Positions 1 to 8,863 of a stretch of 20,851 nucleotides of DNA are shown one piece after another. The position numbers and the translations under genes were made by a program. The DNA is from CAZDHT01 sp964505325. GTDB lineage: Bacteria; Planctomycetota; PUPC01. The stretch covers positions 1-20,851 of the forward strand of contig CAZDHT010000069.1 in NCBI GenBank assembly GCA_964505325.1, read 5' to 3'. Under the pieces are notes generated by a model that did not search any database, was not told the origin of the DNA, and was given only the letters and a program-made list of their open reading frames with translations. Position 1 is the stretch's first letter. Each line of letters begins with the position of its first letter.

Positions 1-366
1 AACCGCGACAAGGTCGAGAGCGTGTTCTACAAGTACAACGGCGAGCCGCGCAAGATCTACCCCGCCGTCGCCGCGTTCAACGCCCTCTTCTCATCGGACG
101 TGCAGTTCGTCCGCGCCTGGCCCAAACGCGATGGCTGCTGGGCCTACTTATACAAGGATGGCAAACGCCTCATCCTCGCCGCCTGGCAGCCGAAACAGGT
201 CAAGCCGATGCAGCTCGTCACGAACAACCCGAACGTCAAGCTCATCGACCTGATGGGGAATCCGATAAAGGGCAATGCCGCGTCGCTCTCCAGTTCGCCC
301 GTGTTCGCCGTAGCAACGGGCCTGAAACAGGCCGACTTCGAGAGAGCGGTTCTTATGAGAGAATGA
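1..366 (+). CDS. C-terminal part of a probable glycoside-hydrolase-like protein (5' end outside window)
   Basis: The frame is open from base 1 and ends in TGA at 364-366, so the window holds the last 121 codons of a gene that begins upstream. The GTG at 22 is only an internal Val codon and has no convincing ribosome binding site. The visible part has a beta-rich pattern: a Trp/Tyr-rich strand (WAYLYKDGKRLILAAW), then KLIDLMGNPI, then a PVFAVA strand. The segment 'D-L-M-G-N-P-I ... s-s-S-P-V-F' resembles the C-terminal beta-sandwich that follows the catalytic barrel in many clan GH-A glycosidases, where such a domain ends with 'D..GNpv......s..PvYl'. This is family resemblance from memory. No catalytic residues are in view, so the substrate cannot be named. 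The next gene starts 130 bases downstream behind its own promoter, so this gene is probably a separate transcription unit. Confidence 0.5.
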   Translation, partial: NRDKVESVFYKYNGEPRKIYPAVAAFNALFSSDVQFVRAWPKRDGCWAYLYKDGKRLILAAWQPKQVKPMQLVTNNPNVKLIDLMGNPIKGNAASLSSSPVFAVATGLKQADFERAVLMRE

Positions 367-426
367 CGCGCCGGAACGCAAGGGGAGAAAGAACAGGGAG
401 CAGGTGACCCGCTCGATGCTCGGCAC

Positions 427-454
427 TTCACGCGCCCGCCGAATCGGGTATAAT
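427..454 (+). promoter_or_regulatory. sigma70-like promoter for the propeller operon
   Basis: A perfect TATAAT lies at 449-454 with TTCACG at 427-432 (4 of 6 matches to TTGACA), separated by 16 bases. Transcription would begin near 461 and leave a leader of about 36 bases before the ATG at 497. This argues against an earlier GTG start at 404 for the following gene, which would lie upstream of the promoter. The call rests on consensus match and position only. Confidence 0.45.
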
Positions 455-496
455 CGGGATGGAGTCCTGGCCGGCACGGAGGATGCTGTCACCGGA

Positions 497-3436
497 ATGA
501 GCCGCCGCGCAAGAAGCCTGACAGCCGTCTTCTCGCTCGTGTTCCTCCTGCTCGCCACGCCGCGCGCCCACGGCGGCCACCTGGACGAATTCAAGATTAA
601 ACGGCAGCAGGTCTTCGAGTTTACCCGCGAGCCGGAAGTGACCCGCAAGGGCGACCGGATTGAAATCCGCTTCGCCTCGAAGGGATACTGCGACGTCACG
701 GTCGCCGTCGAGGACCCGGACGCACGGGTCCTCCGCCACCTTGCGTGCGGAGTGCTCGGCAGAAACGCGCCGGCGCCGTTCCAGAAGAACTCGCTCAAGC
801 AGACCATCGTCTGGGACGGCAAGGACGACCAGGGCAAGTACATCGACGACAAGGACGCGCTGATGGTCCGGGTATCGCTCGGCCTGAAGCCGCGGTTCGA
901 GCGGACCCTGTTCTGGTTCCCGAAGCGGCGGTCTTCGCGCTTCCCGCCGCTGATGGCCGCGGCGCCGGACGGCGTCTACGTCTTTGACGGCGGCAGCTCG
1001 CTCGACTTCCTCCGCCTCTACAGCCACGACGGCGGCTACGTCCGCACCGTGTACCCGTTCCCCGCCGACAAGGTCGAGCGCACGAAGGGCCTGCTCTGGC
1101 ACACGTTTCCCCAGGACGGCAAGCGGTTGCCCGTCAAGTCGAACTTCACGCAGATGACGATGCTGACGTCGGGCACCAACTCGTACAAGGTGCTCACCTA
1201 CCGGCCCGACCTGAAAGCCTACCGCTCGGTCGTCGCCAACGCGTTCAACGCCCACTACGGCATGGAGGGCGGCGCCGGCTCCGCGATGGCGGTCAACAAC
1301 GGCCGCATCGGCCTTGTGCATGTTTTCCTTAACCGTCTTGCCACCGACGGCACCACGGGCGGCCTGCCCCTGACCGGGCCGAAGGTCGTTCTCCCCCTCG
1401 AGAAGCGCCGGCGGCGGACTGTCGAGGTCCCGCCCCGGAGCGCGGCGCTCAGCCCGGACGGCAAGACCCTGTACTACACCGGCTTCGTCTTTGCCCATCT
1501 CATCGGCAAGGCGTCCGCGGACATCATCACCAACAGCAATTGGGACGCCTTCCACGCGGTCATGCGGCTGGACGTGGAAAAGGGGACGGAGCCGGAGGTG
1601 TTCATCGGCAGCACCAAGCTGGGGGAGAACGGCTCGGACAACGCGCACTTCAACCTGCCTACCTCCGCCGCCACGGACCGGAAGGGACAGGTGTACGTCT
1701 CGGACTACCTGAACGACCGCGTGCAGGTCTTCACGCCGGAGGGCAAATGGCTGAAGAGCATCCAGACGCCCAGGCCGGCGAAGGTGGCCGTCCACCAGCG
1801 GACCGGTGAGGTGTACGTGTTCTCCTGGACGGTGATGACCGTATACAGCAAGGGCTTCAGCCGGAAACGCAGCCGGCCGACCCTGACCCGTTTCGGGCCG
1901 CTGCCGGCGGCGAAGAAGCTGGCCGCCTACGACCTTAGCACCCAGGGCCTCCCGTCGCGGTTCAACCCTCGGTACGGCACCACGTTCTTCGAGTACTTCG
2001 CCGAGCTTGACTCCTGGGCCGCCGACCCCACGTTCTGGATCGTCCAGGAGTGGAGCAAAGACAACGTGATCACCCGCCGCGAGAAGGACTACTCGAACAT
2101 CGTGATCCTCAGGATCAAGGACGGAAAGCTGAATGTCCTCCGCGACTTCGGCAAGGAGCTCAAGCGGGCCGGCGTGCCCGGCAGGCTGCACGTGTATCAT
2201 CGCCAGCGCATGTACGTCAATCCCAAGACGGGCGAATTGTACTTGACCGAGGGCGGCGTGTTCAGCACCAAGTCCTTCAGGGAGGCGTGGGTGATCGACC
2301 CGGCGACGGGGAAATTCCGGGTCGAGCAGTTGCCGTTCGACGCCGAGGACATGTGCTTCGATCTTGACGGTTTGGCCTACCTGCGGACGATCCCGCTCGT
2401 GGCTCGGTACGACGCGGCGGCCTGGCGCGAGGTCCCCTGGGACTACGGCGAGGAACAGAAGAAGGTCTCCACTAGCACCTGGCGGACCCGGCGGACCGCT
2501 GACGTGGCGTCCGCGCTGCGCCTTCCAGCCAACGGGGGCTGGCACCACGCGGGGATGTACGTGTCGGCCAAGGGACATCTGGTCGTCGGCTGCAACTACA
2601 TACCGACGTTCGCCTCGAGAAAAGATGACGCGAACGCGACCGTCGGCGGCGGAAAGTCGTGGGAGCCGAGGGTGTATCCGGGGCGCTCCGTTGCCGGACG
2701 CGGCGGCGGCGTGTTCCTCCACGTCTGGGACAAGCACGGCCAGCTCGTCCACGAGGACATCGTCCCGGGGCTTGCCGACAACGCCTACGGGCTCGGCCTC
2801 GACTCCGACGACAACGTCTATCTCCTCGCTGCCGCCACGCGCGTGCTCGACGGGGCGCTGTACTTCAACGACATGACCGGGACGATGATGAAGTTCCGGC
2901 CCGGACGGGGCAAGATCTACAGCACCTTGAAGAAGGCCCCGGTGACCCTGCCGCAGGGAGCCTACCGCAAACGCCCGTTCGACCTCGAGAACGCGGGGCA
3001 AGGCAAAGCGTGGGTGGAAGACGGCGAGTGGATGTACGGCGGCGTCGGCTGGTGCGGGAAGAACCGCGGCACGGGCTGCGCCTGCTTCAACACTCGGTTC
3101 GCCTTCGACTACTTCGCGCGCTCGTTCGCGCCCGAGATGGACCGCTACAGCGTGGCCGTACTCGACGCCAACGGCAACCTGATCGTCCGCGTCGGCAAGT
3201 ACGGGAACGCCGACGACGGCGTCCCCCTTATTCCGCATCCCGAAATCCGAAATCCGAAATCGGTGGGGGGCGACGAGGTCGCGCTGTTCCACGGCGCCTA
3301 CCTGGCTGCGCACACCGATCGGCGGCTGTTCATCGCCGACCAGGGCAACGGCCGCGTGCTCGTTGTCCGGCTCGGCTACCACGCCAGCCAGAGCGTGCCG
3401 CTGAAGGATGTCCCTGACAAAGCCGACGGAGACTGA
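497..3436 (+). CDS. Secreted FlgD-Ig/NHL beta-propeller protein, paralogue 1
   Basis: A 979-residue protein of unknown function, predicted to be exported. The ATG at 497 was chosen because it opens a clear signal peptide (MSRRAR, then a hydrophobic core, then cleavage near AHG/GH at residue 26-27). It also lies downstream of the promoter at 427-454, with GGAGGA at 478-483 (a rather long 13-base spacing). Residues about 40-135 form a FlgD-like Ig domain (pattern VRHL..G.LG.N.PAPF..NSL...IVWDGKDD.G), seen in all three tandem genes. Residues about 385-430 carry an NHL-type blade (GQVYVSDYLNDRVQVF), and a last blade near residue 950 reads ADQGNGRVLVV. A C-x-C motif sits at Cys861/Cys863. A short tandem DNA repeat is translated in frame near residues 915-922. 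The next gene starts 26 bases after this stop. It could be a sugar- or polymer-binding propeller, but no catalytic motif is visible. Confidence 0.85.
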   Translation: MSRRARSLTAVFSLVFLLLATPRAHGGHLDEFKIKRQQVFEFTREPEVTRKGDRIEIRFASKGYCDVTVAVEDPDARVLRHLACGVLGRNAPAPFQKNSLKQTIVWDGKDDQGKYIDDKDALMVRVSLGLKPRFERTLFWFPKRRSSRFPPLMAAAPDGVYVFDGGSSLDFLRLYSHDGGYVRTVYPFPADKVERTKGLLWHTFPQDGKRLPVKSNFTQMTMLTSGTNSYKVLTYRPDLKAYRSVVANAFNAHYGMEGGAGSAMAVNNGRIGLVHVFLNRLATDGTTGGLPLTGPKVVLPLEKRRRRTVEVPPRSAALSPDGKTLYYTGFVFAHLIGKASADIITNSNWDAFHAVMRLDVEKGTEPEVFIGSTKLGENGSDNAHFNLPTSAATDRKGQVYVSDYLNDRVQVFTPEGKWLKSIQTPRPAKVAVHQRTGEVYVFSWTVMTVYSKGFSRKRSRPTLTRFGPLPAAKKLAAYDLSTQGLPSRFNPRYGTTFFEYFAELDSWAADPTFWIVQEWSKDNVITRREKDYSNIVILRIKDGKLNVLRDFGKELKRAGVPGRLHVYHRQRMYVNPKTGELYLTEGGVFSTKSFREAWVIDPATGKFRVEQLPFDAEDMCFDLDGLAYLRTIPLVARYDAAAWREVPWDYGEEQKKVSTSTWRTRRTADVASALRLPANGGWHHAGMYVSAKGHLVVGCNYIPTFASRKDDANATVGGGKSWEPRVYPGRSVAGRGGGVFLHVWDKHGQLVHEDIVPGLADNAYGLGLDSDDNVYLLAAATRVLDGALYFNDMTGTMMKFRPGRGKIYSTLKKAPVTLPQGAYRKRPFDLENAGQGKAWVEDGEWMYGGVGWCGKNRGTGCACFNTRFAFDYFARSFAPEMDRYSVAVLDANGNLIVRVGKYGNADDGVPLIPHPEIRNPKSVGGDEVALFHGAYLAAHTDRRLFIADQGNGRVLVVRLGYHASQSVPLKDVPDKADGD
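3231..3263 (+). repeat. Three tandem CGAAATC units inside propeller gene 1
   Basis: Three exact 7-base units CGAAATC occupy 3241-3247, 3248-3254 and 3255-3261, preceded by a degenerate TTCCGCATCC. They are read in frame as HPEIRNPKS in a loop that differs in length and sequence between the three paralogues. Short runs of this type are familiar to me mainly as intergenic repeats in GC-rich environmental genomes. The placement inside a gene is seen directly; the link to a dispersed family is inference. Confidence 0.7.
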
Positions 3437-3461
3437 ACGGAATTCGAAAGAGAGGCACCCG

Positions 3462-6104
3462 ATGACGAGGAAAACCGCGTTGATCGCGTCGGCCCTGATC
3501 GCCCACTTGGCGGCATCAACTGCCGGCGCCGGAACGCACGAGGCGCCGCTGGCGGCCCGCAAGGCGGCCCACGCCGAGTTCACAGCCAGGCCGGCCGCGG
3601 CCAGGGACGGCAACAAGGTCAAGATTACGTTCACGGTCAATCGCCTCACCGACGTCGCGGTGACCATCGAGAACGCGAAGGGCGAGGTCGTCCGTCACCT
3701 CGTGGCGGGCTTGCTCGGCAAGAATCCACCGGCTCCGCTCCGGGCGAACTCGTTGGAGCAGAGCGTCGAGTGGGACGGGAAGGACGACGAGGGCCGGCCG
3801 GTCACGGGCGCCACGAAGGTCCGCGTCGCCCTCGGGATGAAGCCGACGTTCGACTCGTTTCTGCTCCACAATCCCGACGGCGGCCCGGGCATCCACACCG
3901 TCGCCGTCGGCCCGAAGGGCCGCATTTACTGCTTCTACAAGGACCCCACGGCGAACGGGAACCAAGGCGGACTGAAGATCGCGATCCGCGACCGCGACGG
4001 CCGCCACGTCAAGCAGTTGATGCCCTTCCCGGCGGACATAGCGTACGAGCGGGTCAAGGCGCTGGGCGTGCTGCGGGACGAGGACGGGCGGCTCGTGCCG
4101 CAACTCCACAACTGGCACACACTCAACTTCTACCCGGACACGCAGATCGCTCGGCGGCGGAGCACGTCGCCGTTCGGCCTGCCCGTCGTCGATGCAAACG
4201 GGCGGCTCTATTGGATCCTCGGCGACCGGCTGGCGGCGCTCGACCCGGACGGCGGCCTTTCGTATCCCAGCTTCCTTGGGGAATCTGTGACGGCCGGGCT
4301 GAAGGGCGCCGGCGTGATCCTTCCGTCGCTGGCCATCAGCGGCGACGGCAAGTATCTGTATCTCTCCGGGCTCGGCAGCGGCAACAAGCGCCAGGGCAAG
4401 ATATACGTGTACCAGGGCTACCCCGCCGTGCTGCGGATCGACACGGCCACGCGGAAGGCCGAGGTCTTCGCCGGCAAGCCCGGCCAGCCGGGAACTGAGA
4501 AGGGGCTGCTCACGCAGCCGCGCGGCGTCGATGTGGTCGCCGGGCTGGTCTACGTGGCCGACGCTGGAGCGGACCGCATCGTGGTGTTCAACGAGAGGGA
4601 CGGCTCGTTCGTCGGCGACGTGAAAGTCAAGTCACCCCAGACCGTCGACGTGGACCCGAAGACGGGCGCGATCTACGTGTGCTCGTACACCGGCTCGCAG
4701 ACGGCCGACATGGTCAAGCTGAGCGGCTACGAGAACGGCAAAGAGCTCTACCGCGTCGCCCTGCCGAAGACCGGGCTGAGCCCGAACATGGGGACGCACC
4801 GGATCGTCGGCGACTTCACCGGCGAACGGCCGCGGCTTTGGATGCCGGGCGTCCCGTATGGCCGTGGCGCGGCAAGGTGGCTGATTGCCTACGACGACGA
4901 TGGCAAGACGTTCGGCGAGGTCAAGCTCAAGCTGCGGCCGGGCGCGTGGGCGAACGGCCCGCGTGACCTGCTCGTCGATCGGCACCGTGGTGAACTCTAC
5001 GTCAAGGCCGGCGTGGAGCACTGGTATCGCTTCAATGAAAAAACGGGCAAGGTCGTGGGATCGGTGAAATTTCGACCGAGCAGCGGCGGGCCGTACATGT
5101 CGTGCCACGGCGCGAACCTGGGCGTCGACTCGAAGGGCAACCTGATCACCCACTGCTGGGGGAAGAACCGCGGCCTGATGCGCTGGACCCGCGACGGGAA
5201 GGCGCTGAACTGGGACGGCCGGAAGGTCAACAACACGCCGTGGGGCGGGATGATGACGTTCCAGCTCAACTACATGACCCTCTTCCAGGACCAGATCTAC
5301 ATCATCAAGCCGCAGGCCCCCTATTGCCTCCGCGTGCTCGACATGGGTCTGAACGAGAAGCGGACGGTAATCTGGAACCTGAGCAAGGGCAGCATCCCGC
5401 GGCTCGACGCGAGGGGCAACATCTACCTGGCCACCAAGATCAAGCCGGTCGACCGCGACACGCCGGCCTTCTTCGACGGCAAGCTGGGGAAGGTGCCGGA
5501 CTACTTCCGCAACCTCGGCGAGGGGCACTACTGGTATTGTTATATGTATGGCAGCATCGTGAAGTTCCCGCCCGAGGGCGGCGCGTTCGTCTGGTCCGCC
5601 CAGACGCCGAAGAACATCAAGGACTTGCCCGACGCGATCCTCAACAAGCCGGCGCGGGAGTTCCGCGACTTTGACCGGGGCTACTACCCGCACAAGACGG
5701 GGCAAGTGCTGGGCGCGGAGTGGGTGCGGTTTGGGTTCTGCCCGCACTCCGAGACCTATCCCGCCGGCACGCCCGTCTGCATGTGCGAGGGCGCGGGGTT
5801 CGACGTCGATCCCTTCGGCCGTGTGTTCTTCCCTAACCTCGGGCAGTTCCGCGTCGAGGTGGTCGACACCAACAACAACCGCATCACCACGTTCGGTCAC
5901 TACGGCAACCGCGACAGCGGCTCGACGCGGCTCAACGAGGACGGCAAGGAAGAGGTGATCGTGAAGACGCCCGCCATCCCGCTGGCGTGGCCGACCTACG
6001 TCGCCGCCTCGGACACGCACGCCTATGTGAACGACACCATCGGCATGCGCGTGGTCAAGGTGAACCTGGGCTGCGCGGCCGAGGCGACCTGTCAAATCGA
6101 GTAA
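3462..6104 (+). CDS. Secreted FlgD-Ig/NHL beta-propeller protein, paralogue 2
   Basis: An 880-residue exported protein paralogous to both neighbours. The ATG at 3462 was chosen because it starts a signal peptide (MTRKTALIASAL..., cleavage near AGA/GT at residue 22-23) and follows an AGAGAGG ribosome binding site. The longer frame from 3408 would lie inside gene 1. Residues about 45-125 form the FlgD-like Ig domain (VRHLVAGLLGKNPPAP ... VEWDGKDDEG). Residues about 350-405 hold NHL-like blades (GLVYVADAGADRIVVF; GAIYVCSY). The C-terminal part has Cys773-x-Cys775, followed by the shared pattern GFDVDPFGRVFFPN and a final blade. The gene lies 26 bases after gene 1 and 47 bases before gene 3, which fits one mRNA. 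No enzymatic motif is recognised. A structural, ligand-binding or scaffold role at the cell surface or periplasm is inference. Confidence 0.88.
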   Translation: MTRKTALIASALIAHLAASTAGAGTHEAPLAARKAAHAEFTARPAAARDGNKVKITFTVNRLTDVAVTIENAKGEVVRHLVAGLLGKNPPAPLRANSLEQSVEWDGKDDEGRPVTGATKVRVALGMKPTFDSFLLHNPDGGPGIHTVAVGPKGRIYCFYKDPTANGNQGGLKIAIRDRDGRHVKQLMPFPADIAYERVKALGVLRDEDGRLVPQLHNWHTLNFYPDTQIARRRSTSPFGLPVVDANGRLYWILGDRLAALDPDGGLSYPSFLGESVTAGLKGAGVILPSLAISGDGKYLYLSGLGSGNKRQGKIYVYQGYPAVLRIDTATRKAEVFAGKPGQPGTEKGLLTQPRGVDVVAGLVYVADAGADRIVVFNERDGSFVGDVKVKSPQTVDVDPKTGAIYVCSYTGSQTADMVKLSGYENGKELYRVALPKTGLSPNMGTHRIVGDFTGERPRLWMPGVPYGRGAARWLIAYDDDGKTFGEVKLKLRPGAWANGPRDLLVDRHRGELYVKAGVEHWYRFNEKTGKVVGSVKFRPSSGGPYMSCHGANLGVDSKGNLITHCWGKNRGLMRWTRDGKALNWDGRKVNNTPWGGMMTFQLNYMTLFQDQIYIIKPQAPYCLRVLDMGLNEKRTVIWNLSKGSIPRLDARGNIYLATKIKPVDRDTPAFFDGKLGKVPDYFRNLGEGHYWYCYMYGSIVKFPPEGGAFVWSAQTPKNIKDLPDAILNKPAREFRDFDRGYYPHKTGQVLGAEWVRFGFCPHSETYPAGTPVCMCEGAGFDVDPFGRVFFPNLGQFRVEVVDTNNNRITTFGHYGNRDSGSTRLNEDGKEEVIVKTPAIPLAWPTYVAASDTHAYVNDTIGMRVVKVNLGCAAEATCQIE

Positions 6105-6119
6105 CGGAGGGCCGGGGCA

Positions 6120-6155
6120 ATGACGCGGACATTCCGTTGGAGGAGGCACAGATGA
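6120..6155 (+). CDS. Possible 11-codon leader ORF overlapping the start of propeller gene 3
   Basis: A small ORF (MTRTFRWRRHR, stop TGA 6153-6155) starts at ATG 6120 behind a good Shine-Dalgarno-like GGAGGG at 6106-6111. Its stop overlaps the ATG of the next gene as ATGA (6152-6155), the usual geometry of translational coupling. Four of its codons (TGG AGG AGG CAC) carry the Shine-Dalgarno of gene 3, so translating ribosomes would cover it. The peptide is very basic and also resembles the start of the previous gene (MTRKT), so it could instead be a leftover older start region. There is no evidence that it is expressed. Confidence 0.3.
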   Translation: MTRTFRWRRHR

Positions 6156-8851
6156 AATCGCTGATGGGAGCCGTTCTGTTCGGTTGCTGTCTCAGCTTGC
6201 CGGTCGCGGCGGCCACGTACGAGGCGCCCGTCGACGCTCGGAAAGGCGCCGACGCGACGTTCGTCCAGGCCCCGACCGCGGCCAGGGACGGCAACAAGGT
6301 CAAGATCACGTTCACGGTCTCGGCGCCGACGGACGTGGAAGTGGCGATCCTCGACGCGAAGGGCCAGGTGGTCCGCCATCTCGCCGCGGGGCTCCTGGGC
6401 AAGAACGCGCCGGCGCCGTTCCAGAAGAATTCGCTTTCGCAGGAAATCGTCTGGGACGGTGAGGACGACCTCGGCAAGCCGGCCAAGGGAGCCCTGTTCA
6501 AAGCTCGTGTCCGCATCGGGTCGCGGGCGACGCTGGAGAAATACCTCGGCTGGGACGGCAACACGCTCTCACCCGTCGCCAGCCTCGCGGTCGGCGAGAA
6601 GGGCGAGCTATACGTGCTGATGCGGTCATGGGTCTCACGCGGCCGGACCGAGCTGCGCGTCTTCGACCGCAACGGCAAGTACCTCCGCACCCTAATGCCC
6701 TACTCGGCGAAGACCCCGCCGGAGCGGACGAAGTCCGTCGGCCACCTGATGATCGACGGCCAGCGCATCCCGATCGTGTTCAGCGGCCACGCCCACGCAC
6801 TGCACCCGCTCGCTATGGGCCTAAAGGATCAGACCATGGCGTGGAACCCGAACGGCCACCTCGTGGTGGTCAGCAGCATCGGCACGGCGTTCGAGCACGG
6901 CATCCCGCGCCACCTCCTTGCGTTCCATCCGGAAGGCGGCGCGCCCGACGGCATGCGGTTCGTCGGCCCCGAGCTGCGCACGCCGACCGGCATGATGTGG
7001 GGCGTGGGCGACGCCAAGGTCCCCTGCTTCGACCACCTCGCCTGCAGCCCGGACGGGAAGCACATCTACTACGCGCCGTCGACGCACACCTCGCGCCACG
7101 CCGTCTTCCGCCTGCACTGGGGCGAGGACAAAGGCTCCGGCGTCGAGGACGCCTTCCTCGGCGAGGACTTCCACCCCGGTCACGACAACACGCACCTCAA
7201 CGACCCGCAGGGCCTGGCCACCGATCCGACGGGCAACATCTACGTTTGCGACCGCGGCAACAACCGCATCATGATCTTCGACGCGAAGGGCGACTACCTC
7301 GGCCAGTTCCCCTGCGAGGACCCGCAGCAGATCGCCGTGCACCCGAAGGGGGGGGTGATGTACGTGGCGTGCCGCCAGCGGCGCCGCGGCGGCCAGCCCA
7401 AAGACACCGGCCCGATGTCGATGTCCGAGTACCGCCGCTGGAAGGCGCGGCAAGCGGCGCGCCAGACCAAGTGGCCCAAGCCGCGCCCGCCCAAGCTGCT
7501 CAAGTTCTCCGCGTGGAAGCGGGGTGAGAAGCCGGCGGTCCTCGCCCGGCTCGACCAGGGCGTCGGCGTGATTGCGCTCGACCCGGGCGCCTCGCCGCCC
7601 AAGCTGTGGGGCAAGTTCGGCCACAGCTCCGTGAAGCCGATCATTGACCGCGGCGGCAAGCTCGAGGTCGGCGGCGCCATCAACAGCGGCAAGGGGCTCT
7701 ACTACCCCGGCTACATCGTGCCCGACCCCAAACGGAACCGCGTGCTCATTCAAGGCCTGAGCGCGAAGTACACGACCCGAGCGGTGGACCTGACCACGGG
7801 CGAGAAGAAAACGCTGCTGAAACGGACGAGCGAGGCCGCCATCGCGCCGGACGGAACGATCTTCGCGACGAGCACGTACCAAAGCAACCTGATGCTTCGG
7901 TTCGACCCGGACGGTCGGCCGCTGCCCTTCGTGGGGTCCAAGTCCAACAAGGTTCGCACCCGGCCGTACATGTCGCTCGGGCTCGGGCTTGGCCAGCGCG
8001 GCCTGTGCGTGGCGCCGAACGGCGACGTATACTTCATCCGCGCCGCGATGTCGCGCGGTGTGCAGGCGCGCGTCGACGTGTACGGCCCGGACGGTAAGCT
8101 GAAGAAGGCGGCGCTGATCGACGGCATGGGGATCGGCGACTGCGGCATCGGCGTCGACGCGCGCGGCAACATCTACGTCGGCGCCAACGTCAAGCCGCAG
8201 GACAAGCTCTACCAGACCGGCTTCGAGGGGAAAGTGCCAGCGACCGACTGGCTGTGCTGGGCGCAATGGACGTGGCACTACCGGCCGCGGCCGTGGTACT
8301 TCTGCATGCGGAACGAGTACCTGTACCATTGGGGCGCGGTCTTCAAGTTCGGCCCGGAGGGCGGCGCGTTCTACGGGCGCGGGAGCATGATGTACGGCGG
8401 CCGCCGCAACCGCGCCCTGGTCGCCGACGCGGAGAACGCGCCCGAGAGCGCGCCCGAGTACCGGTCGGGCTATCTCTACCAGCGCGTCAAGGTGGTCGGC
8501 GCCAAGTGGCGCTATCCGGGCATGGGCATCATCCCCAGCTCCGAGCGGCTGTGGGGCGACCCGGCGTGCGTGTGCATGACCTCGCGGCTCGCGGTCGACC
8601 CGTACGGCCGCGTGTTCGCGCCGAACGTGTTCCGGTTCTGTGTCGAGATGCTCGACACGGACGGCAACCAGCTCGCCCGGATCGGCAAGTACGGGAACGC
8701 GGACGACCGCGGCCCCGAGCCGCACTTCGCGTGGCCGGCGTTCGTCGGCGTCGCCGCCGACAAGGTCTACGTCTCCGACAGCGTGAACCGCCGGATCGTG
8801 ATCATCGGCCTCGAATATGCCGCCCGGGCCGTGTGCCCCGTGCCCGGATAG
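6152..8851 (+). CDS. Secreted FlgD-Ig/NHL beta-propeller protein, paralogue 3
   Basis: An 899-residue exported protein, closest in its N-terminal part to paralogue 2 (both mature proteins begin near YEAP/HEAP..ARK.A). The ATG at 6152 follows a strong GGAGGAGG at 6139-6146 and opens a signal peptide (MKSLMGAVLFGCC..., cleavage near AAA/TY at residue 20-21). The frame upstream of it overlaps gene 2 and is not signal-like. Residues about 40-120 are the FlgD-like Ig domain (VRHLAAGLLGKNAPAPF ... IVWDGEDDLG). Residues about 349-405 hold a canonical NHL blade (GNIYVCDRGNNRIMIFD). A basic, Lys/Arg/Pro-rich insertion follows at about residues 407-450. Cys806-x-Cys808 and the pattern RLAVDPYGRVFAPN match the other paralogues, and the last blade reads VYVSDSVNRRIVII. 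The radical SAM gene starts 12 bases after its stop. Function unknown. Confidence 0.88.
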   Translation: MKSLMGAVLFGCCLSLPVAAATYEAPVDARKGADATFVQAPTAARDGNKVKITFTVSAPTDVEVAILDAKGQVVRHLAAGLLGKNAPAPFQKNSLSQEIVWDGEDDLGKPAKGALFKARVRIGSRATLEKYLGWDGNTLSPVASLAVGEKGELYVLMRSWVSRGRTELRVFDRNGKYLRTLMPYSAKTPPERTKSVGHLMIDGQRIPIVFSGHAHALHPLAMGLKDQTMAWNPNGHLVVVSSIGTAFEHGIPRHLLAFHPEGGAPDGMRFVGPELRTPTGMMWGVGDAKVPCFDHLACSPDGKHIYYAPSTHTSRHAVFRLHWGEDKGSGVEDAFLGEDFHPGHDNTHLNDPQGLATDPTGNIYVCDRGNNRIMIFDAKGDYLGQFPCEDPQQIAVHPKGGVMYVACRQRRRGGQPKDTGPMSMSEYRRWKARQAARQTKWPKPRPPKLLKFSAWKRGEKPAVLARLDQGVGVIALDPGASPPKLWGKFGHSSVKPIIDRGGKLEVGGAINSGKGLYYPGYIVPDPKRNRVLIQGLSAKYTTRAVDLTTGEKKTLLKRTSEAAIAPDGTIFATSTYQSNLMLRFDPDGRPLPFVGSKSNKVRTRPYMSLGLGLGQRGLCVAPNGDVYFIRAAMSRGVQARVDVYGPDGKLKKAALIDGMGIGDCGIGVDARGNIYVGANVKPQDKLYQTGFEGKVPATDWLCWAQWTWHYRPRPWYFCMRNEYLYHWGAVFKFGPEGGAFYGRGSMMYGGRRNRALVADAENAPESAPEYRSGYLYQRVKVVGAKWRYPGMGIIPSSERLWGDPACVCMTSRLAVDPYGRVFAPNVFRFCVEMLDTDGNQLARIGKYGNADDRGPEPHFAWPAFVGVAADKVYVSDSVNRRIVIIGLEYAARAVCPVPG

Positions 8852-8863
8852 GCGAGAGATACG

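Noticed and set aside
404..496. Earlier GTG start (404) for propeller gene 1
   Set aside because: It would precede the TATAAT promoter and place 31 residues before a clean signal peptide that starts at the ATG at 497.
428..3667. A 1079-codon open frame on the minus strand opposite propeller gene 1
   Set aside because: It mirrors a real gene with signal peptide and domain matches. High third-position G/C removes stops on the opposite strand, and the translation is His/Val/Arg/Glu-biased with no recognisable domain.
4632..6149. A 505-codon minus-strand open frame opposite propeller gene 2
   Set aside because: It is antisense to a well supported secreted protein, with the same biased composition and no domain.
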